Assembly: GCA_003222395.1 (NCBI GenBank)
Contig: QHWB01000036.1
Coordinates: forward strand, 124,001-188,000
From: Acidobacteriota bacterium
GTDB taxonomy: Bacteria; Acidobacteriota; Vicinamibacteria; Vicinamibacterales; CAVVIG01
Reading direction: 5' to 3'
DNA length: 64,000 nucleotides
This document shows positions 1-8,535 of the stretch, in pieces; position 1 is the stretch's first letter, and each line of letters opens with the position of its first letter. A model generated the notes under the pieces. It saw nothing but the letters and a program-made list of their open reading frames with translations. It had not been told where the DNA came from and made no database searches. The translations under genes and the position numbers were made by a program.

Positions 1-1
1 C

Positions 2-1174
2 GGAATTACCTTGTGCGGCGCGTTGTCGGTGGCGGAGCTGGCGGCCGCGCTGCCCGAGACCGGCGGCTTTTACGCCTACCTGCGCGAAGGCTGGGGACGG
101 CTGGCCGCGTTTCTCTTCGGATGGTCGGAGCTCGTCCTGATCCGCGCTTCCGCCCTCGGCGGCATCGCCGCGGTCTTCGGCGAATACCTCCTTCGAAGCT
201 TCGGCATCGACCCGATCGAGCACTCGATTGCGTCACGCGCGCTGTCGGCGGGCGCCATCGCCTTTGCCGCCGCCGTCAACATTCGCGGCGCGACTGTGGG
301 CGCTCTCATCGTCGGGATCGCGACCTGGATGAAGTTCAGCGCTCTCGCGCTCCTCGTCCTCGCGGCGATGCTGCTGGGGTCGGGCCACGGCGCGAGCGCC
401 GCCCATCTGACGGCGTCGACCGGGGCGCCGGTCGCGCTGAGCGCGATGGGGCTCGCGCTCGTGAGCATCCTCTGGGCGTACGACGGCTGGGGCGATCTGT
501 CGTTCGCGGCCGGCGAGGTGAAGGATCCGCAGCGCAATCTGCCGCGGGCAATTATCGTCGGCACGCTCGCCATCATCGTCATTTACCTGTTGACCAACGT
601 CGCCTACTTGTATGTCAGCCCGATCGACGCCGTCGCTCGCTCGCCGCTCGTCGCCGCCGACACGATGATGACGCTCTTCGGCCGCGCCGGCGTGGCGCTG
701 GTCTCGATTTTCGTGATGATCTCGTCGTTCAGCTCACTCAATGGGAGCATGCTGGCCTCGCCGCGCGTCTTCTTCGCGATGGCCGACGATGGGCTGTTGT
801 TCCCGGTCATCGCGAAGGTGCATCCGAGGTATCGGACTCCATACGTAGCCATCCTGCTCGCCGCGCTCCTCGGCATGGCGCTCGTGATGAGCCGCAGCTT
901 CGAGCGGCTCACCGACACGTTCGTCCTCGCGATCTGGCCCTTCTACGCGCTCGGCGTCGCGGCGATCTACCGGCTGCGGCGGCAGCAGCCGGCCCTGCCG
1001 CGTCCGTATCGCGTCATCGGTTATCCGGTCGTGCCGGCGCTGTTCATCGTTGCGGTCGCCGCGTTCGTCGTGAACTCGCTCGTCAACGACACGACGAACA
1101 GCGTGATTACGTTTGTCGTCATCCTCGCCGGCATTCCGGTATACGCCGTTGCCTTCGCGCGCAACCGCGCGTAA
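2..1174 (+). CDS. APC-family amino acid permease, 5' end outside window
   Basis: Inner-membrane secondary transporter of the amino acid/polyamine/organocation superfamily. The frame is already open at base 2 and begins with family text from early in the fold (GALSVAELAAALPETGG, then YLREGWGRLAAFLFGW). The N-terminus and first helices therefore lie upstream of the window, and the in-frame TTG at 11 is not a real start. About ten further hydrophobic segments follow, with the usual loop MADDGLLFPVIAKVHPRYRTP between helices and a basic end at FARNRA. The stop is TAA at 1172. Substrate cannot be told from sequence; an amino acid is the default for this family. The next intact gene lies on the opposite strand and ends at 1463. 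Confidence 0.9.
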   Translation, partial: GITLCGALSVAELAAALPETGGFYAYLREGWGRLAAFLFGWSELVLIRASALGGIAAVFGEYLLRSFGIDPIEHSIASRALSAGAIAFAAAVNIRGATVGALIVGIATWMKFSALALLVLAAMLLGSGHGASAAHLTASTGAPVALSAMGLALVSILWAYDGWGDLSFAAGEVKDPQRNLPRAIIVGTLAIIVIYLLTNVAYLYVSPIDAVARSPLVAADTMMTLFGRAGVALVSIFVMISSFSSLNGSMLASPRVFFAMADDGLLFPVIAKVHPRYRTPYVAILLAALLGMALVMSRSFERLTDTFVLAIWPFYALGVAAIYRLRRQQPALPRPYRVIGYPVVPALFIVAVAAFVVNSLVNDTTNSVITFVVILAGIPVYAVAFARNRA

Positions 1175-1462
1175 CTTTTCGCGTTTTTTTTCTTGACCGA
1201 CCGCGAAGTACTGCTACTCTTTTTTTGTGAGTGATTCTTTTTCAAAGGGGGTCGGTGAAGATGGATGTAGGTGAGCCGCGCGTGCGGCGCAGAGGTTTCT
1301 TCCTTCACTCAGTCGATACGGGCGACTCGGACACCGGCGAGCATGAGAATCCCGAGGGATTTGGCGGTCGCGTCCGGGTTTCCAGGCCCTCCGTTCCCCG
1401 TCAGATGGCCGGCGGCGGCCGATCCCACAGCCAGGCGCGCCACGAAGAGTCGCAACCCGAGA
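1175..1462. other. intergenic stretch with gene remnant
   Basis: No convincing intact gene. On the plus strand TTGACC (1194) and TACTCT (1216) are 16 bp apart and could be a promoter, followed by a GGGGG stretch and an ATG at 1261. The resulting frame has no recognisable protein character. On the minus strand the bases just downstream of the SDR stop can be read as LFVARLAVGSAAAGHL continuing to a TGA at about 1309. This looks like the C-terminal end of an unknown gene that has lost its front. Confidence 0.3.
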
Positions 1463-2242
1463 TCAGATCAGGGAGCGTGACTGGCAGCCGTCAACGGTCA
1501 CACTTGCCCCGCTGATCCAGCTCGCGCGCGGCGATACGAGGAACGCGACGACCGCCCCGACCTCCTCGGGGCGGCCGAAGCGCCCGAAGGGAATCTCCCG
1601 GCGGACGAACTCCTCCATTGCGGCCGGGTCTTCCTGGACGCGCCGATCCCACGACCCACCCGGAAAACGAATCGATCCCGGCGCCACGCTGTTCACGCGG
1701 ATGTTGTCTTTGGCGAGCTGCTGGGCCATCGACTTCGCGAGGCTGATTTCGGCCGCTTTGACGGCGTTGTAGGTCATGCGTCCCCCCGACTCGCGTCCCC
1801 AGATCGACGCGATCATCACGATGGCGCCGCCGCCGCGCCGGCGCAGGTGCGGCACCGCCATCCGTGACGCGCGGACGGCCGGAAACAGCGTCTGATCGAA
1901 CGCCTCGAACCACTCTTCGTCGGTGGTGGCGACGATATCGCCGCCGCGGCCGAGCCCCACGTTGTTCACGAGGATGTCGAGGCCACCGAACGTGTCAACG
2001 GTCCGGAGGACGACGTCGGCGACGCCCTTGTCGGTCGCGAGATCGGCTTGAACGGCCAAAACGCGCTCGTCTCCGCCCGGAATCTGCCTCAGCTTCGACA
2101 TGGCGTCCGCCAGCCCCACCTCTCCCCGCGCGCAGATAGTGATGTTGCACCCTTCTTCCAGTAGCGCGGCAGCGGTCGAGAAGCCGAGGCCCTTGCTGGA
2201 GCCGGTGACGATAGCGACCTTGTCTGTCAACTGTAGATCCAT
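1463..2242 (-). CDS. SDR-family oxidoreductase
   Basis: Short-chain dehydrogenase/reductase of 259 aa, classical FabG/glucose-dehydrogenase-like type, cytoplasmic, NAD(P)-dependent. The cofactor motif TGSSKGLG is at residues 13-20, NNVG at 93-96, the catalytic Ser at 146 and YNAVK at 158-162. The position that usually carries the catalytic Asn reads FDQTLFP, with Thr at 118; I believe this is common in one subfamily, so activity is not excluded. The C-terminal substrate region ends SGASVTVDG, as expected. The start ATG at 2242 is chosen because the Rossmann fold begins directly after it; the longer open frame upstream encodes no SDR sequence. It lies 93 bp downstream of the DUF547 gene, the gap being filled by a repeat. 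Substrate unknown. Confidence 0.9.
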   Translation of the reverse strand: MDLQLTDKVAIVTGSSKGLGFSTAAALLEEGCNITICARGEVGLADAMSKLRQIPGGDERVLAVQADLATDKGVADVVLRTVDTFGGLDILVNNVGLGRGGDIVATTDEEWFEAFDQTLFPAVRASRMAVPHLRRRGGGAIVMIASIWGRESGGRMTYNAVKAAEISLAKSMAQQLAKDNIRVNSVAPGSIRFPGGSWDRRVQEDPAAMEEFVRREIPFGRFGRPEEVGAVVAFLVSPRASWISGASVTVDGCQSRSLI

Positions 2243-2251
2243 GGCTATTGG

Positions 2252-2332
2252 CCACGACATACACGAAACTCGCGAAACCCGTTTTGTACAACAAGAGTGT
2301 TTCGTGAGCTTCGTGTTTTCGACTATTTCGTG
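2252..2332. repeat. ACGAAAC / TTGTACAA palindromic repeat, copy 1
   Basis: Composite repeat in the gap between the SDR and DUF547 genes. ACGAAAC-type units precede a central TTGTACAA-like palindrome and reverse-complement TTCGTG units follow. The same architecture recurs at 25767-25880, where it overlaps the start of a SurA-like gene. No coding potential; function unknown. Confidence 0.65.
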
Positions 2333-2334
2333 GT

Positions 2335-3177
2335 CTAGCGCCCGCCGCGACCCGTGAGGTCGTTCAGCGTCCAGTCGAAGGGTGCGTACGCAAGCTGGAA
2401 CGTGTTCTTGTCCAGAAAGTCCTTCTCGATGGTCAACAGTTTCGGTCCCACGAGGCCGATGACGGCGCGTTCGATGGGGCTGCGGTTGGAGAAAACCGAA
2501 GAGACGGTGCCGGCGTACGCGCTGGTGAAGTCCTTTTCGCGCCACGAAAAGATCGCGCTGACGCTCACCTTGTTGTTCTCCCGATCGATGTGGATGCACT
2601 CGGGCCGGGTCGCGCACTCGTTCGCGACCTCCGTGAGCTGCGCCTCGAGCCGCTCGGGGGTGAATGCTTCGGAGCGGAGGCGCCCTCCGCCGACGGCGCC
2701 TCGACCGAGCGCGAGGTAGACGCGCGGGTCGTGGAAGTCCGGCAGGATGTTCTGCTCGATTTGATCGAGGGTCAGCGAGCTGCCGCCGACGCGGTGGGAG
2801 AGCCGCTCGAAGGCGCCTGGAATCTGCCTGATGCTCTTCGGCGGATACTCCTTCGAGCGTGCCTGAATCGGATAGTGATCCACGACCGTCCGGAGCACCA
2901 GCGCGTTGTACGCGTTCAACCAGAAGGCGAGCCGCTCGTCGCGCGACAGCTTGTCGGGCGCTATCAGCCCGAGCTGCGCCACATAGCTGTCGAGCTTCGC
3001 TCGGTCGATTTTGAGCGCGCGGTAGTAGACGAACCCGTCGCGCACGTACGTATCGAGGATGAGATCGAGGGTCTTGCGATCCTGGGCACCGGGCGTCGCG
3101 GTGACGACCCACGCTGCGGTCAGCACGATCGCGAAACGCAGAGACCGCAGAGCACGCAGGGCACGCACGAGTTCCAC
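2335..3177 (-). CDS. DUF547 domain-containing exported protein
   Basis: Protein of 280 aa. A basic, hydrophobic N-terminus (about 30 residues) ending near TATPGAQ looks like a signal peptide, so the product is probably periplasmic. The body matches DUF547: YVRDGFVYYRALK near the start, RLAFWLNAYNALVLRTV in the middle, then the IRQIPGAFE and LTLDQIEQNIL region and a REKDFTSAY segment near the end. The biochemical role of DUF547 is not established; related domains are suggested to be protease- or transglutaminase-like. The start GTG at 3177 lies 8 bp after the hydrolase stop, so the two genes probably share a transcript. The codons of the signal region contain a CTCTGCG-type repeat. Confidence 0.8.
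   Translation of the reverse strand: MELVRALRALRSLRFAIVLTAAWVVTATPGAQDRKTLDLILDTYVRDGFVYYRALKIDRAKLDSYVAQLGLIAPDKLSRDERLAFWLNAYNALVLRTVVDHYPIQARSKEYPPKSIRQIPGAFERLSHRVGGSSLTLDQIEQNILPDFHDPRVYLALGRGAVGGGRLRSEAFTPERLEAQLTEVANECATRPECIHIDRENNKVSVSAIFSWREKDFTSAYAGTVSSVFSNRSPIERAVIGLVGPKLLTIEKDFLDKNTFQLAYAPFDWTLNDLTGRGGR
3135..3171. repeat. CGCAGAG-type short tandem repeat, copy 1
   Basis: Imperfect units of the form CGCAGAG/CGCAGGG in tandem, lying within the first codons (signal peptide) of the DUF547 gene. A related, inverted arrangement is found at 42787-42854 around the start of the Fn3 lipoprotein gene. Confidence 0.5.
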
Positions 3178-3185
3178 TCGATCGA

Positions 3186-4001
3186 CTATATCCGATGGTC
3201 GAGGAATCGCGCGACGACCTCGTTGAAGTTCTGCGAATCTTCCAGGTTCGGCAGATGGCCGGCCTTCGGCAGGACGGCCAGCTCCGAACCGGCGATCGCC
3301 TTGTGCATCTGCTCGGACATCGCGGGCGGCGTCAGCGTATCTTCGTCGCCCACGACGATCAGCGTCGGGAAATGGATCGACGACAACACCGCCATCGCAT
3401 CCTGACGCGTCATCAGCGCGCGTATCATCCCCGCCACGGCATCCGCCGAGGTCGACAGCGCGATCGATTTCAGCCGGTCTACCACCTCGGGTCTCGTCTT
3501 CCTCGTGGTCTCGCCAAGCAGCTTCGGCACCATCTCGTCGACGACCGCCGGCGTTCCTTTATCGGCGACGAGCTGCAGCATCTTCTTCCGGCTCTGCAGC
3601 GCTTCCGGGGCGTCGGCCTGCGCGCGCGTGTCGGCCAGCAGTAATCCCCGAATGTAATTCGGCGCCCGACGGTACAGCGCAAACGCGAGATAGCCGCCCA
3701 TGGAGCAGCCGGCGACGACCGCGTCTTCGACGTGCAGCGCGTCGAGGAGATCGATCACTTCGCCGGCGTACGTGTCCATCGTGACGGTCGTTGCGGTCGC
3801 GTTCAGACGGACCGCGTCCATCGCAAACTCGGGCGCGATGATGCGCCAGCCGCGGTCGGCAAGCCCGAACTGCGGCTCCCACATGCGGGCGTTCAGCGGA
3901 AAGGCGTGAAGAAGCACGAGCGCGCCTCGCGGCCGCGCCGAAACGGGAGGCCGAGCCTCCAGATAGTGAAGGCGCCCGACAGCACGCTCGTCGAATTTCA
4001 A
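3186..4001 (-). CDS. alpha/beta hydrolase
   Basis: Cytoplasmic alpha/beta-hydrolase fold enzyme, 271 aa from the TTG at 4001. The oxyanion-side motif LLHAFPLNARMW is followed by the nucleophile elbow AGCSMGG (Ser100), the acid in GDEDTLTPP (Asp221) and the base in AGHLPNLE (His249), a complete Ser-Asp-His triad. The family includes 3-oxoadipate enol-lactonase-like and generic esterase members; the substrate is not predictable. An ATG at 4064 would add 21 residues without family resemblance and would start inside the upstream gene remnant, whose stop is at 4024, so the TTG is preferred. No strong ribosome-binding site is visible for either. Probably cotranscribed with the DUF547 gene 8 bp downstream. 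Confidence 0.85.
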   Translation of the reverse strand: MKFDERAVGRLHYLEARPPVSARPRGALVLLHAFPLNARMWEPQFGLADRGWRIIAPEFAMDAVRLNATATTVTMDTYAGEVIDLLDALHVEDAVVAGCSMGGYLAFALYRRAPNYIRGLLLADTRAQADAPEALQSRKKMLQLVADKGTPAVVDEMVPKLLGETTRKTRPEVVDRLKSIALSTSADAVAGMIRALMTRQDAMAVLSSIHFPTLIVVGDEDTLTPPAMSEQMHKAIAGSELAVLPKAGHLPNLEDSQNFNEVVARFLDHRI

Positions 4002-4023
4002 GGTCGGAGGACGCTGGCTGCGT

Positions 4024-4610
4024 TCACGGCTGACACGAGCCCATTGTGAACGTTCTCCCGCCACGCGTCGAGTCCGAGAAGCCGACCGACGCCGTGCCGG
4101 CGGCTGTGGCGCGCGCGGCGCTGGCCGACGCGCGCAGTCCGATGAGCACGGTACCGGTCTTGAGCGTTCCGCGCGTCTGAACAGCGTTCAGCTTCGAGAC
4201 GTCGACCTTGACCGTCACGGAGCGGCTGTTCAGATCGAAGTTGCCTGCGTCCGCCGGCCCTGGACCGTATTGGTGATTGAGCCGTCGCTGTTGCGCGCGG
4301 CGACGCCCCCGTATTCAGACTGCTGCCGCCCGTCTGGTGCGTCGCTGCCGAATGACCCGCGAAGTCGTTCGAGTCGTCGGCGAAGGCGACGAACGCGAGC
4401 CCCTGCAGATCGACTGCCACCTGAAAGAAGTCGGCGAGATTGCGGTTCGGGCTCCTCCCGGTCGTGAAGCCGGCGAGGCTGATGTTCGATCCGTGGATGA
4501 AGTGATCGCTCGCGGCTGATTGAAAGATCGTCGGCGCGCTAGACGTCGCATTCAGCGTCTCGGCGAAGTAGACCTTCCAGTTCGCGCGTATAAGGCGCGT
4601 CTGGGCGAGC
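4024..4610 (-). pseudogene. remnant of exported sialidase/BNR-type protein (C-terminal part)
   Basis: Three minus-strand frames read in succession give one recognisable C-terminus. Frame one (about 4610-4320) encodes WKVYFAETLNATSSAP then VDLQGLAFVAFADDSNDFAG and ends near SLNTG. Frame two (about 4315-4255) gives VAARNSDGSITNTVQG. Frame three (about 4255-4024) gives NFDLNSRSVTVKVDVSKLN and closes with FSDSTRGGRTFTMGSCQP and a stop. I recognise this order from long extracellular sialidase-like (BNR repeat) proteins in acidobacterial genomes. Compared with those, a segment between the first and second pieces appears deleted, and at least two frameshifts are present. The N-terminal bulk is absent: the next sequence upstream belongs to the M56 gene. 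Confidence 0.65.
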
Positions 4611-4621
4611 TTTCACCCCGC

Positions 4622-6858
4622 CTATCGCCGCTCGGCCTTCACGAGCTCCGCGAGGACGCGGTTCTGATCTTGAGTCGATCGAATCCGGTTCGCGGCGTCA
4701 AGGAATGGCTGGCGGGTCGCGGCGTCGACGCCCTGCTGGCGCAGGTACGCGACGAGGATTTCACGGCGGTCGTAGTCGGATCGAACGCTCGCCGCCGACG
4801 TCAGCACCGACTGCTTCGCGGCAGCCGGAAGCGGATCGCGCGCGATGAGCGCGACGAGCGCCTGGCGCTTGTCGTAGCTCGACGTCATCCCTTCGATCGC
4901 GCGCGCGTACGCGAGCGCGGTCCGGTCGTCGAGCTGCGTGCGCGCGGCGACGTGTTCGAGCACGGTGCGCCGATCGTAATCGGATTTGATCCGCTGCCGA
5001 CCTGCTGCAGGACGGTCGCGAGCGATGCGCCGTCGAGCGCCACGTTGTCGAGGAGCGCAACGTAGTAGACACGCCGTGCGTAATCGCTCGTGACGAGGCC
5101 GATCTCGTCGAGCACTCCCGCGACCCCCTTCTTCGCGAGAATCGATTTGACCCGCGACTCGGCGAACGCGCCTGAGTTACGCACCAGCGGCGGCAGGATC
5201 TCGGCGAGGCGCCGCTGCGCCTCCGCGCCCCACGGCCTCGACATGCCGGCGACCCAGTACGATTCCGCCGTCCGACAGGCTCTGCACGTCGGTCAGATCG
5301 TCGGTGAACGTGACGGTCCCGTGCATCCACACTTCGAACCGCTTGCCGCCATCGCTCCACTGCATGTGCCAGTCGCCGCGAGACCACGAGAGGCCGGCGG
5401 ATGCGGGCGGTGCCGGAGGCGCTGGTGGCGCAGGCGGTGAGGGTGGCGATGGGGGCGCGGGAGGGACCGGCGGCATCGGCGGTGTCGGTGGCTCCGGCGG
5501 CGCCGGAGGTTGCGGCGGTACGGGAGGCTCCGGTGGTACTGGAGGTTCCGGTGGTACTGGAGGTTCTGGCGGCGCTGGAGGCTCCGGCGGCACGGGCGGA
5601 ACCGATTGAGCCCGATCGATGGCCCAGGCACGCAGTTCGCGAAGTCGTCTGGGAATGCGTTGTTGTTTGGCCGCTGTCGGCTCCGGAGTGTCCACCGTTT
5701 GCGCGGACGCGACGCGCCAGGCGATCCGAGATGCTGCGTGTTCAATGGTACGCACGCCGAACGACGGCAGGTGCTGCACGCTGCCGGCGCCAGCTGTGAA
5801 CAGCACGCTGAGCGCGACGGTCGCCGCCCAGCCGTGCGAGCGAGGCTCCTCCGGGATCGGCACACGCACGATGCGCCGCACGCGATCGACGAGCGATCCG
5901 CCGCTGGCGGCGACGGCAAACACCGGCGAAGTTGTCCGCCACGTCTCGAGATTCGCGAGCGCCTGCGCGTACGCCACGCCATCGCCGCACACCGCGACCG
6001 CCACATCGTCGCAGCAATCTTCACGTTCGAGCCGGATTTGTTTCGAGAGCCACCACACCGCCGGGTGATAGAAGAGCAGCGTTTCCGCAATCGTCTGAAG
6101 CACGTTCACCGCATAATCGTGGCGGCGGATGTGCGCCAGCTCGTGGGCGAGAATCGCCTCGACCTGCGCAGGGGTCAGCGCAGCGACGGCGGCGACGGGC
6201 AGGAGAATCACAGGTCGCAGCCATCCGACGACGGTTGGCACGTCGACGAGCGTCGATTCGACGACGTGTGCCGCGACGACGTCGAGACGCTCGGCAAGAC
6301 GCCGGCATGCGAGCTGCCAGCGCGACGGCGGCGTCGCCAGCGCGATGCGCTGCAGGCGCCGCACGCGCCACCAGCCGCCGAGCATGCGGCCAAGGAGCAC
6401 AAAGACGCCAAGCAGCCACGCGAGCGTGATTCCGCGCACGAAGCGATCAAGTGGCGTCGCGTCGACCGTCTTCGCGGCAAAAGACTGTCGTAGGGGCGGA
6501 GCTTGCTCCGCCCGAGCGCGCTCGGTCCAGCCACGCTTCGGCCGATCTCGCTCCGCCGGCGTCGCCGCCGCCGTCGTGTTGGAATCTGCGGGCGGACCCG
6601 ATACTGGGCGCCGAGCACGGTCGGGCCGAGCAAGCTCGGCCCCTACGCGTCGGCGTCGATGAGGTTCGGCAGCGTTCGCGCCGTTGCCGCTGGCGCCGCG
6701 ATCATCGCGACGAGGCCGGCACAGGCCATCAGATAGCGGACATTCGCCGACTGCTTCCGCGCGAGCCGAAGCGCAATCCAGACGATGATCGCGATCGCAG
6801 CGCCCTCCCAGATGAAATGGATCAACGTCCAGCCGGCGACGTGAGCAAGCATGGTCAT
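4622..6858 (-). pseudogene. blaR1: M56-family (BlaR1-like) membrane metallopeptidase, disrupted
   Basis: BlaR1/MecR1-type integral membrane zinc protease, the usual partner of BlaI. The start ATG at 6858 overlaps the blaI stop by 4 bp and gives a first helix pair (MLAHVAGWTLIHFIWEG), but the frame ends at 6643 inside an inserted inverted repeat (6491-6645). The gene resumes upstream of 6439 with helices and the zinc motif HELAHIRRHD, then EREDCCDD, then a long PPxPP tract (about 5400-5610). Near 5260 the text jumps from DVQSLSDGG to another frame at YWVAGMSRPWGAE, apparently with a deletion. Near 4990 a single-base shift moves it again (RIKSDYDRRTVLEH). The tail has HEAT-like SSYDKRQALVAL repeats and ends at 4622. 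Three independent lesions make a functional product unlikely. Confidence 0.8.
6491..6645. repeat. REPIN-like element: two inverted hairpins inserted in M56 gene
   Basis: The left end begins TAGGGGCGGAGC and folds on itself (GGGCGGAG, loop CTTG, CTCCGCCC). The right end is the inverse, GGGCCGAG, loop CAAG, CTCGGCCCC, ending TA. Read outward-in, the 23-bp ends agree at 21 positions, and the two differences are compensatory within each hairpin, which argues for selection on structure. The right-end TAG supplies the stop codon that truncates the first helices of the M56 protein. A further single hairpin of this type is at 35053-35075. Confidence 0.75.
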
Positions 6859-7223
6859 CGCGAACCTCCGCGCGCCTTGTCGATCATCCTGCGGATCTCG
6901 GCGAGCTCCGCCGGCGTTGCTTTCTTGGCCGCCAGCGCCTGCACGACCAGCTTCGCCGCCGATCCGCCGAACACTTTCTCGAGCAGATCGGACACGAGAT
7001 GCCGCTGCATCCGATTCTCGGAATGCGCGGCCGCGTAGACGTGCGTGCGCGACGACTCGTCGCGCCGGACGAGCTTCTTCTCCGTCATGATCTGAAGCAG
7101 CTTCAGAATCGTCGTGTAGCCGCTCTCGCGGCCCATGATCTCGGCGATCTGCCGCACGGTGCTCGGTCCGTTCGCCCAGAGCACCCGCAGGATCGCGAGC
7201 TCGGCTTCAGTCGGCTTGCGCAT
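6855..7223 (-). CDS. blaI: BlaI/MecI/CopY-family transcriptional repressor
   Basis: Winged-helix repressor of 122 aa. The N-terminal DNA-binding domain runs PTEAELAILRVLWANGPSTV, then GYTTILKLLQIMTEKKLV, typical of BlaI/MecI. The C-terminal dimerisation helices include LVSDLLEKVFGGSAAKLV and the basic end MIDKARGGSR. In the family, repression is relieved when the partner M56 protease cleaves the repressor. Here the partner immediately downstream (ATGA overlap) is broken, so the regulator may be constitutive, controlled by another M56 protein, or on its way out. Its start lies 17 bp inside the 3' end of the upstream symporter gene, indicating cotranscription. Confidence 0.9.
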   Translation of the reverse strand: MRKPTEAELAILRVLWANGPSTVRQIAEIMGRESGYTTILKLLQIMTEKKLVRRDESSRTHVYAAAHSENRMQRHLVSDLLEKVFGGSAAKLVVQALAAKKATPAELAEIRRMIDKARGGSR

Positions 7224-8466
7224 GGAGGCGATCTTCTACGATGTCTTTCGTAGTTTTCAACGAAGATCTTCGTACAAGCGCGGCCAGCGCCAGCGTGCCC
7301 GTCACGTTCGCCGTCGTGCGGAACATGTCCGGGATGGCGTCGACGGCCAGGAGGATGCCGACGCCCTCGACCGGCAAATCGACCGCGCGCAGCACCGGTA
7401 CCATCGCAAGGATGCTTCCGCCAGGAACGCCCGGCACCGTGAACGTCGCGAAGATGACGGTGACGACGACCGTCGCCAGTTGCGGGACCGAGAGCGAGAC
7501 GCCGAACAACCGCGCCAGAAAAAGCACGCCGACGGTCTGAGCGACGGCCGCGCCGAAGCGGAAGACCGACGCGCCGAGCGGCACGATGAAGCCGGTGACG
7601 ACCGCCGGCGCGCCGATCCGTTCGGCGCTCTCGAGCATCGCAGGCAGCGAGGCGAGCGAGGATCGCGACGAGAAGGCGACCGCCTGCGCCGGCGCGCAAA
7701 GCGACGCGAACGCGGCCGGCGTCAGCCCGCCGCCGATGATGCCGACCGGATACAGCAGCAGCGCGACCGCCGCGACCGTCAATGCCACGACGAGCAGGAC
7801 GTAAACGACCACGGCGCCGACCATCGCCACGCCGAACCGCCCGGCGAGCGGAACCGCCAGCGCGAACACGCCAACCGGCGCCAGTTCCAGGATCGCCGAC
7901 ACCAGCCGCTGCATCGCTTCGGCAATCCCCTCTACGACGTTCAGGACCGGCCTGCGGCGCTCGTCCCGGATTCGCGCCAGCGCCAGGGCGAAGAGCACCG
8001 AAAACACGATCACCGGCAGCATCGCATCGTCGCCGGCCGCCTTGACGACGTTCGGCGGGACGAGATCGATGAACCATTGCGCCACGCGCGATGGGGCGTC
8101 GGGCGGCGCCGGCCTCGCCGCGGCCACTGCCGGCGGAGGCTGCAGCATCAGCGCCGCGCTGCGATCGATCTGAACTCGAGACAGCACTGGCTGCGCGATC
8201 AGCGCGCTGGCGGCCGCGGCAACCGCCACGAGCACAACCATGGCGATCATCGCTCGCCAGCCGGCGCGTCCCAGCGCGCGGCTGCTCGCGATCGAGCCGA
8301 CGCTCGAGATCAGCATCGAGACGACGAGCGGAAGCACGGTCATCCGAATGAGGTTGACGAAAATCGTGCCTACTGGTCCGATGATCGCAGCGACGCCTGC
8401 CGGCGCGACCGTGCCGACGAGGAAACCGGTCACGAGACCGATGAGGACGCGCGTGGTCAGTGACAC
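7207..8466 (-). CDS. dicarboxylate/amino acid:cation symporter (DAACS)
   Basis: Integral membrane protein of 419 aa in the glutamate/aspartate:cation symporter family (GltP/GltT/DctA fold). Eight or more hydrophobic segments are visible. The first hairpin text NLIRMTVLPLVVSMLISSVGS, the serine-rich AFSSRSSLASLPAMLES (HP1) and the VTGFIVPLGASVFRFG region are recognisable. So is the VPGVPGGSILAMVPVL hairpin and the DAIPDMFRTTANVTGTLA signature in the last helix. The Asn/Asp pair in the final signature is the usual cation and substrate site. Likely imports acidic amino acids or C4-dicarboxylates using Na+ or H+. First gene of a unit with blaI (17-bp overlap). Confidence 0.9.
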   Translation of the reverse strand: MSLTTRVLIGLVTGFLVGTVAPAGVAAIIGPVGTIFVNLIRMTVLPLVVSMLISSVGSIASSRALGRAGWRAMIAMVVLVAVAAAASALIAQPVLSRVQIDRSAALMLQPPPAVAAARPAPPDAPSRVAQWFIDLVPPNVVKAAGDDAMLPVIVFSVLFALALARIRDERRRPVLNVVEGIAEAMQRLVSAILELAPVGVFALAVPLAGRFGVAMVGAVVVYVLLVVALTVAAVALLLYPVGIIGGGLTPAAFASLCAPAQAVAFSSRSSLASLPAMLESAERIGAPAVVTGFIVPLGASVFRFGAAVAQTVGVLFLARLFGVSLSVPQLATVVVTVIFATFTVPGVPGGSILAMVPVLRAVDLPVEGVGILLAVDAIPDMFRTTANVTGTLALAALVRRSSLKTTKDIVEDRLHAQAD

Positions 8467-8485
8467 GCGCGCGATGCTACAGGAT

Positions 8486-8535
8486 CTCCGGGTTCCGGGT
8501 TCGGGGTTCCGGGCTACGGGTTCTGGGTTCAGGGT
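8486..8535. repeat. GGGTTC/GGGTTCC degenerate tandem repeat
   Basis: About six imperfect copies of a GGGTTCc/cGGGTTC unit between the symporter start and the stop codon of the ABC permease remnant. The repeat overlaps the last codons of the remnant. No hairpin; no evident function. Confidence 0.55.

Noticed and set aside
1231-1515. Open frame of 94 codons on the plus strand with a possible promoter and G-rich ribosome-binding site
   Set aside because: Product is Arg/Ser/Gly-rich without hydrophobic core or recognisable family and runs antisense into the SDR gene; kept only as part of the intergenic note.
5304-5609. Gly-rich protein on the plus strand around 5.4-5.6 kb
   Set aside because: It is the complement of the Pro-rich linker of the broken M56 gene.
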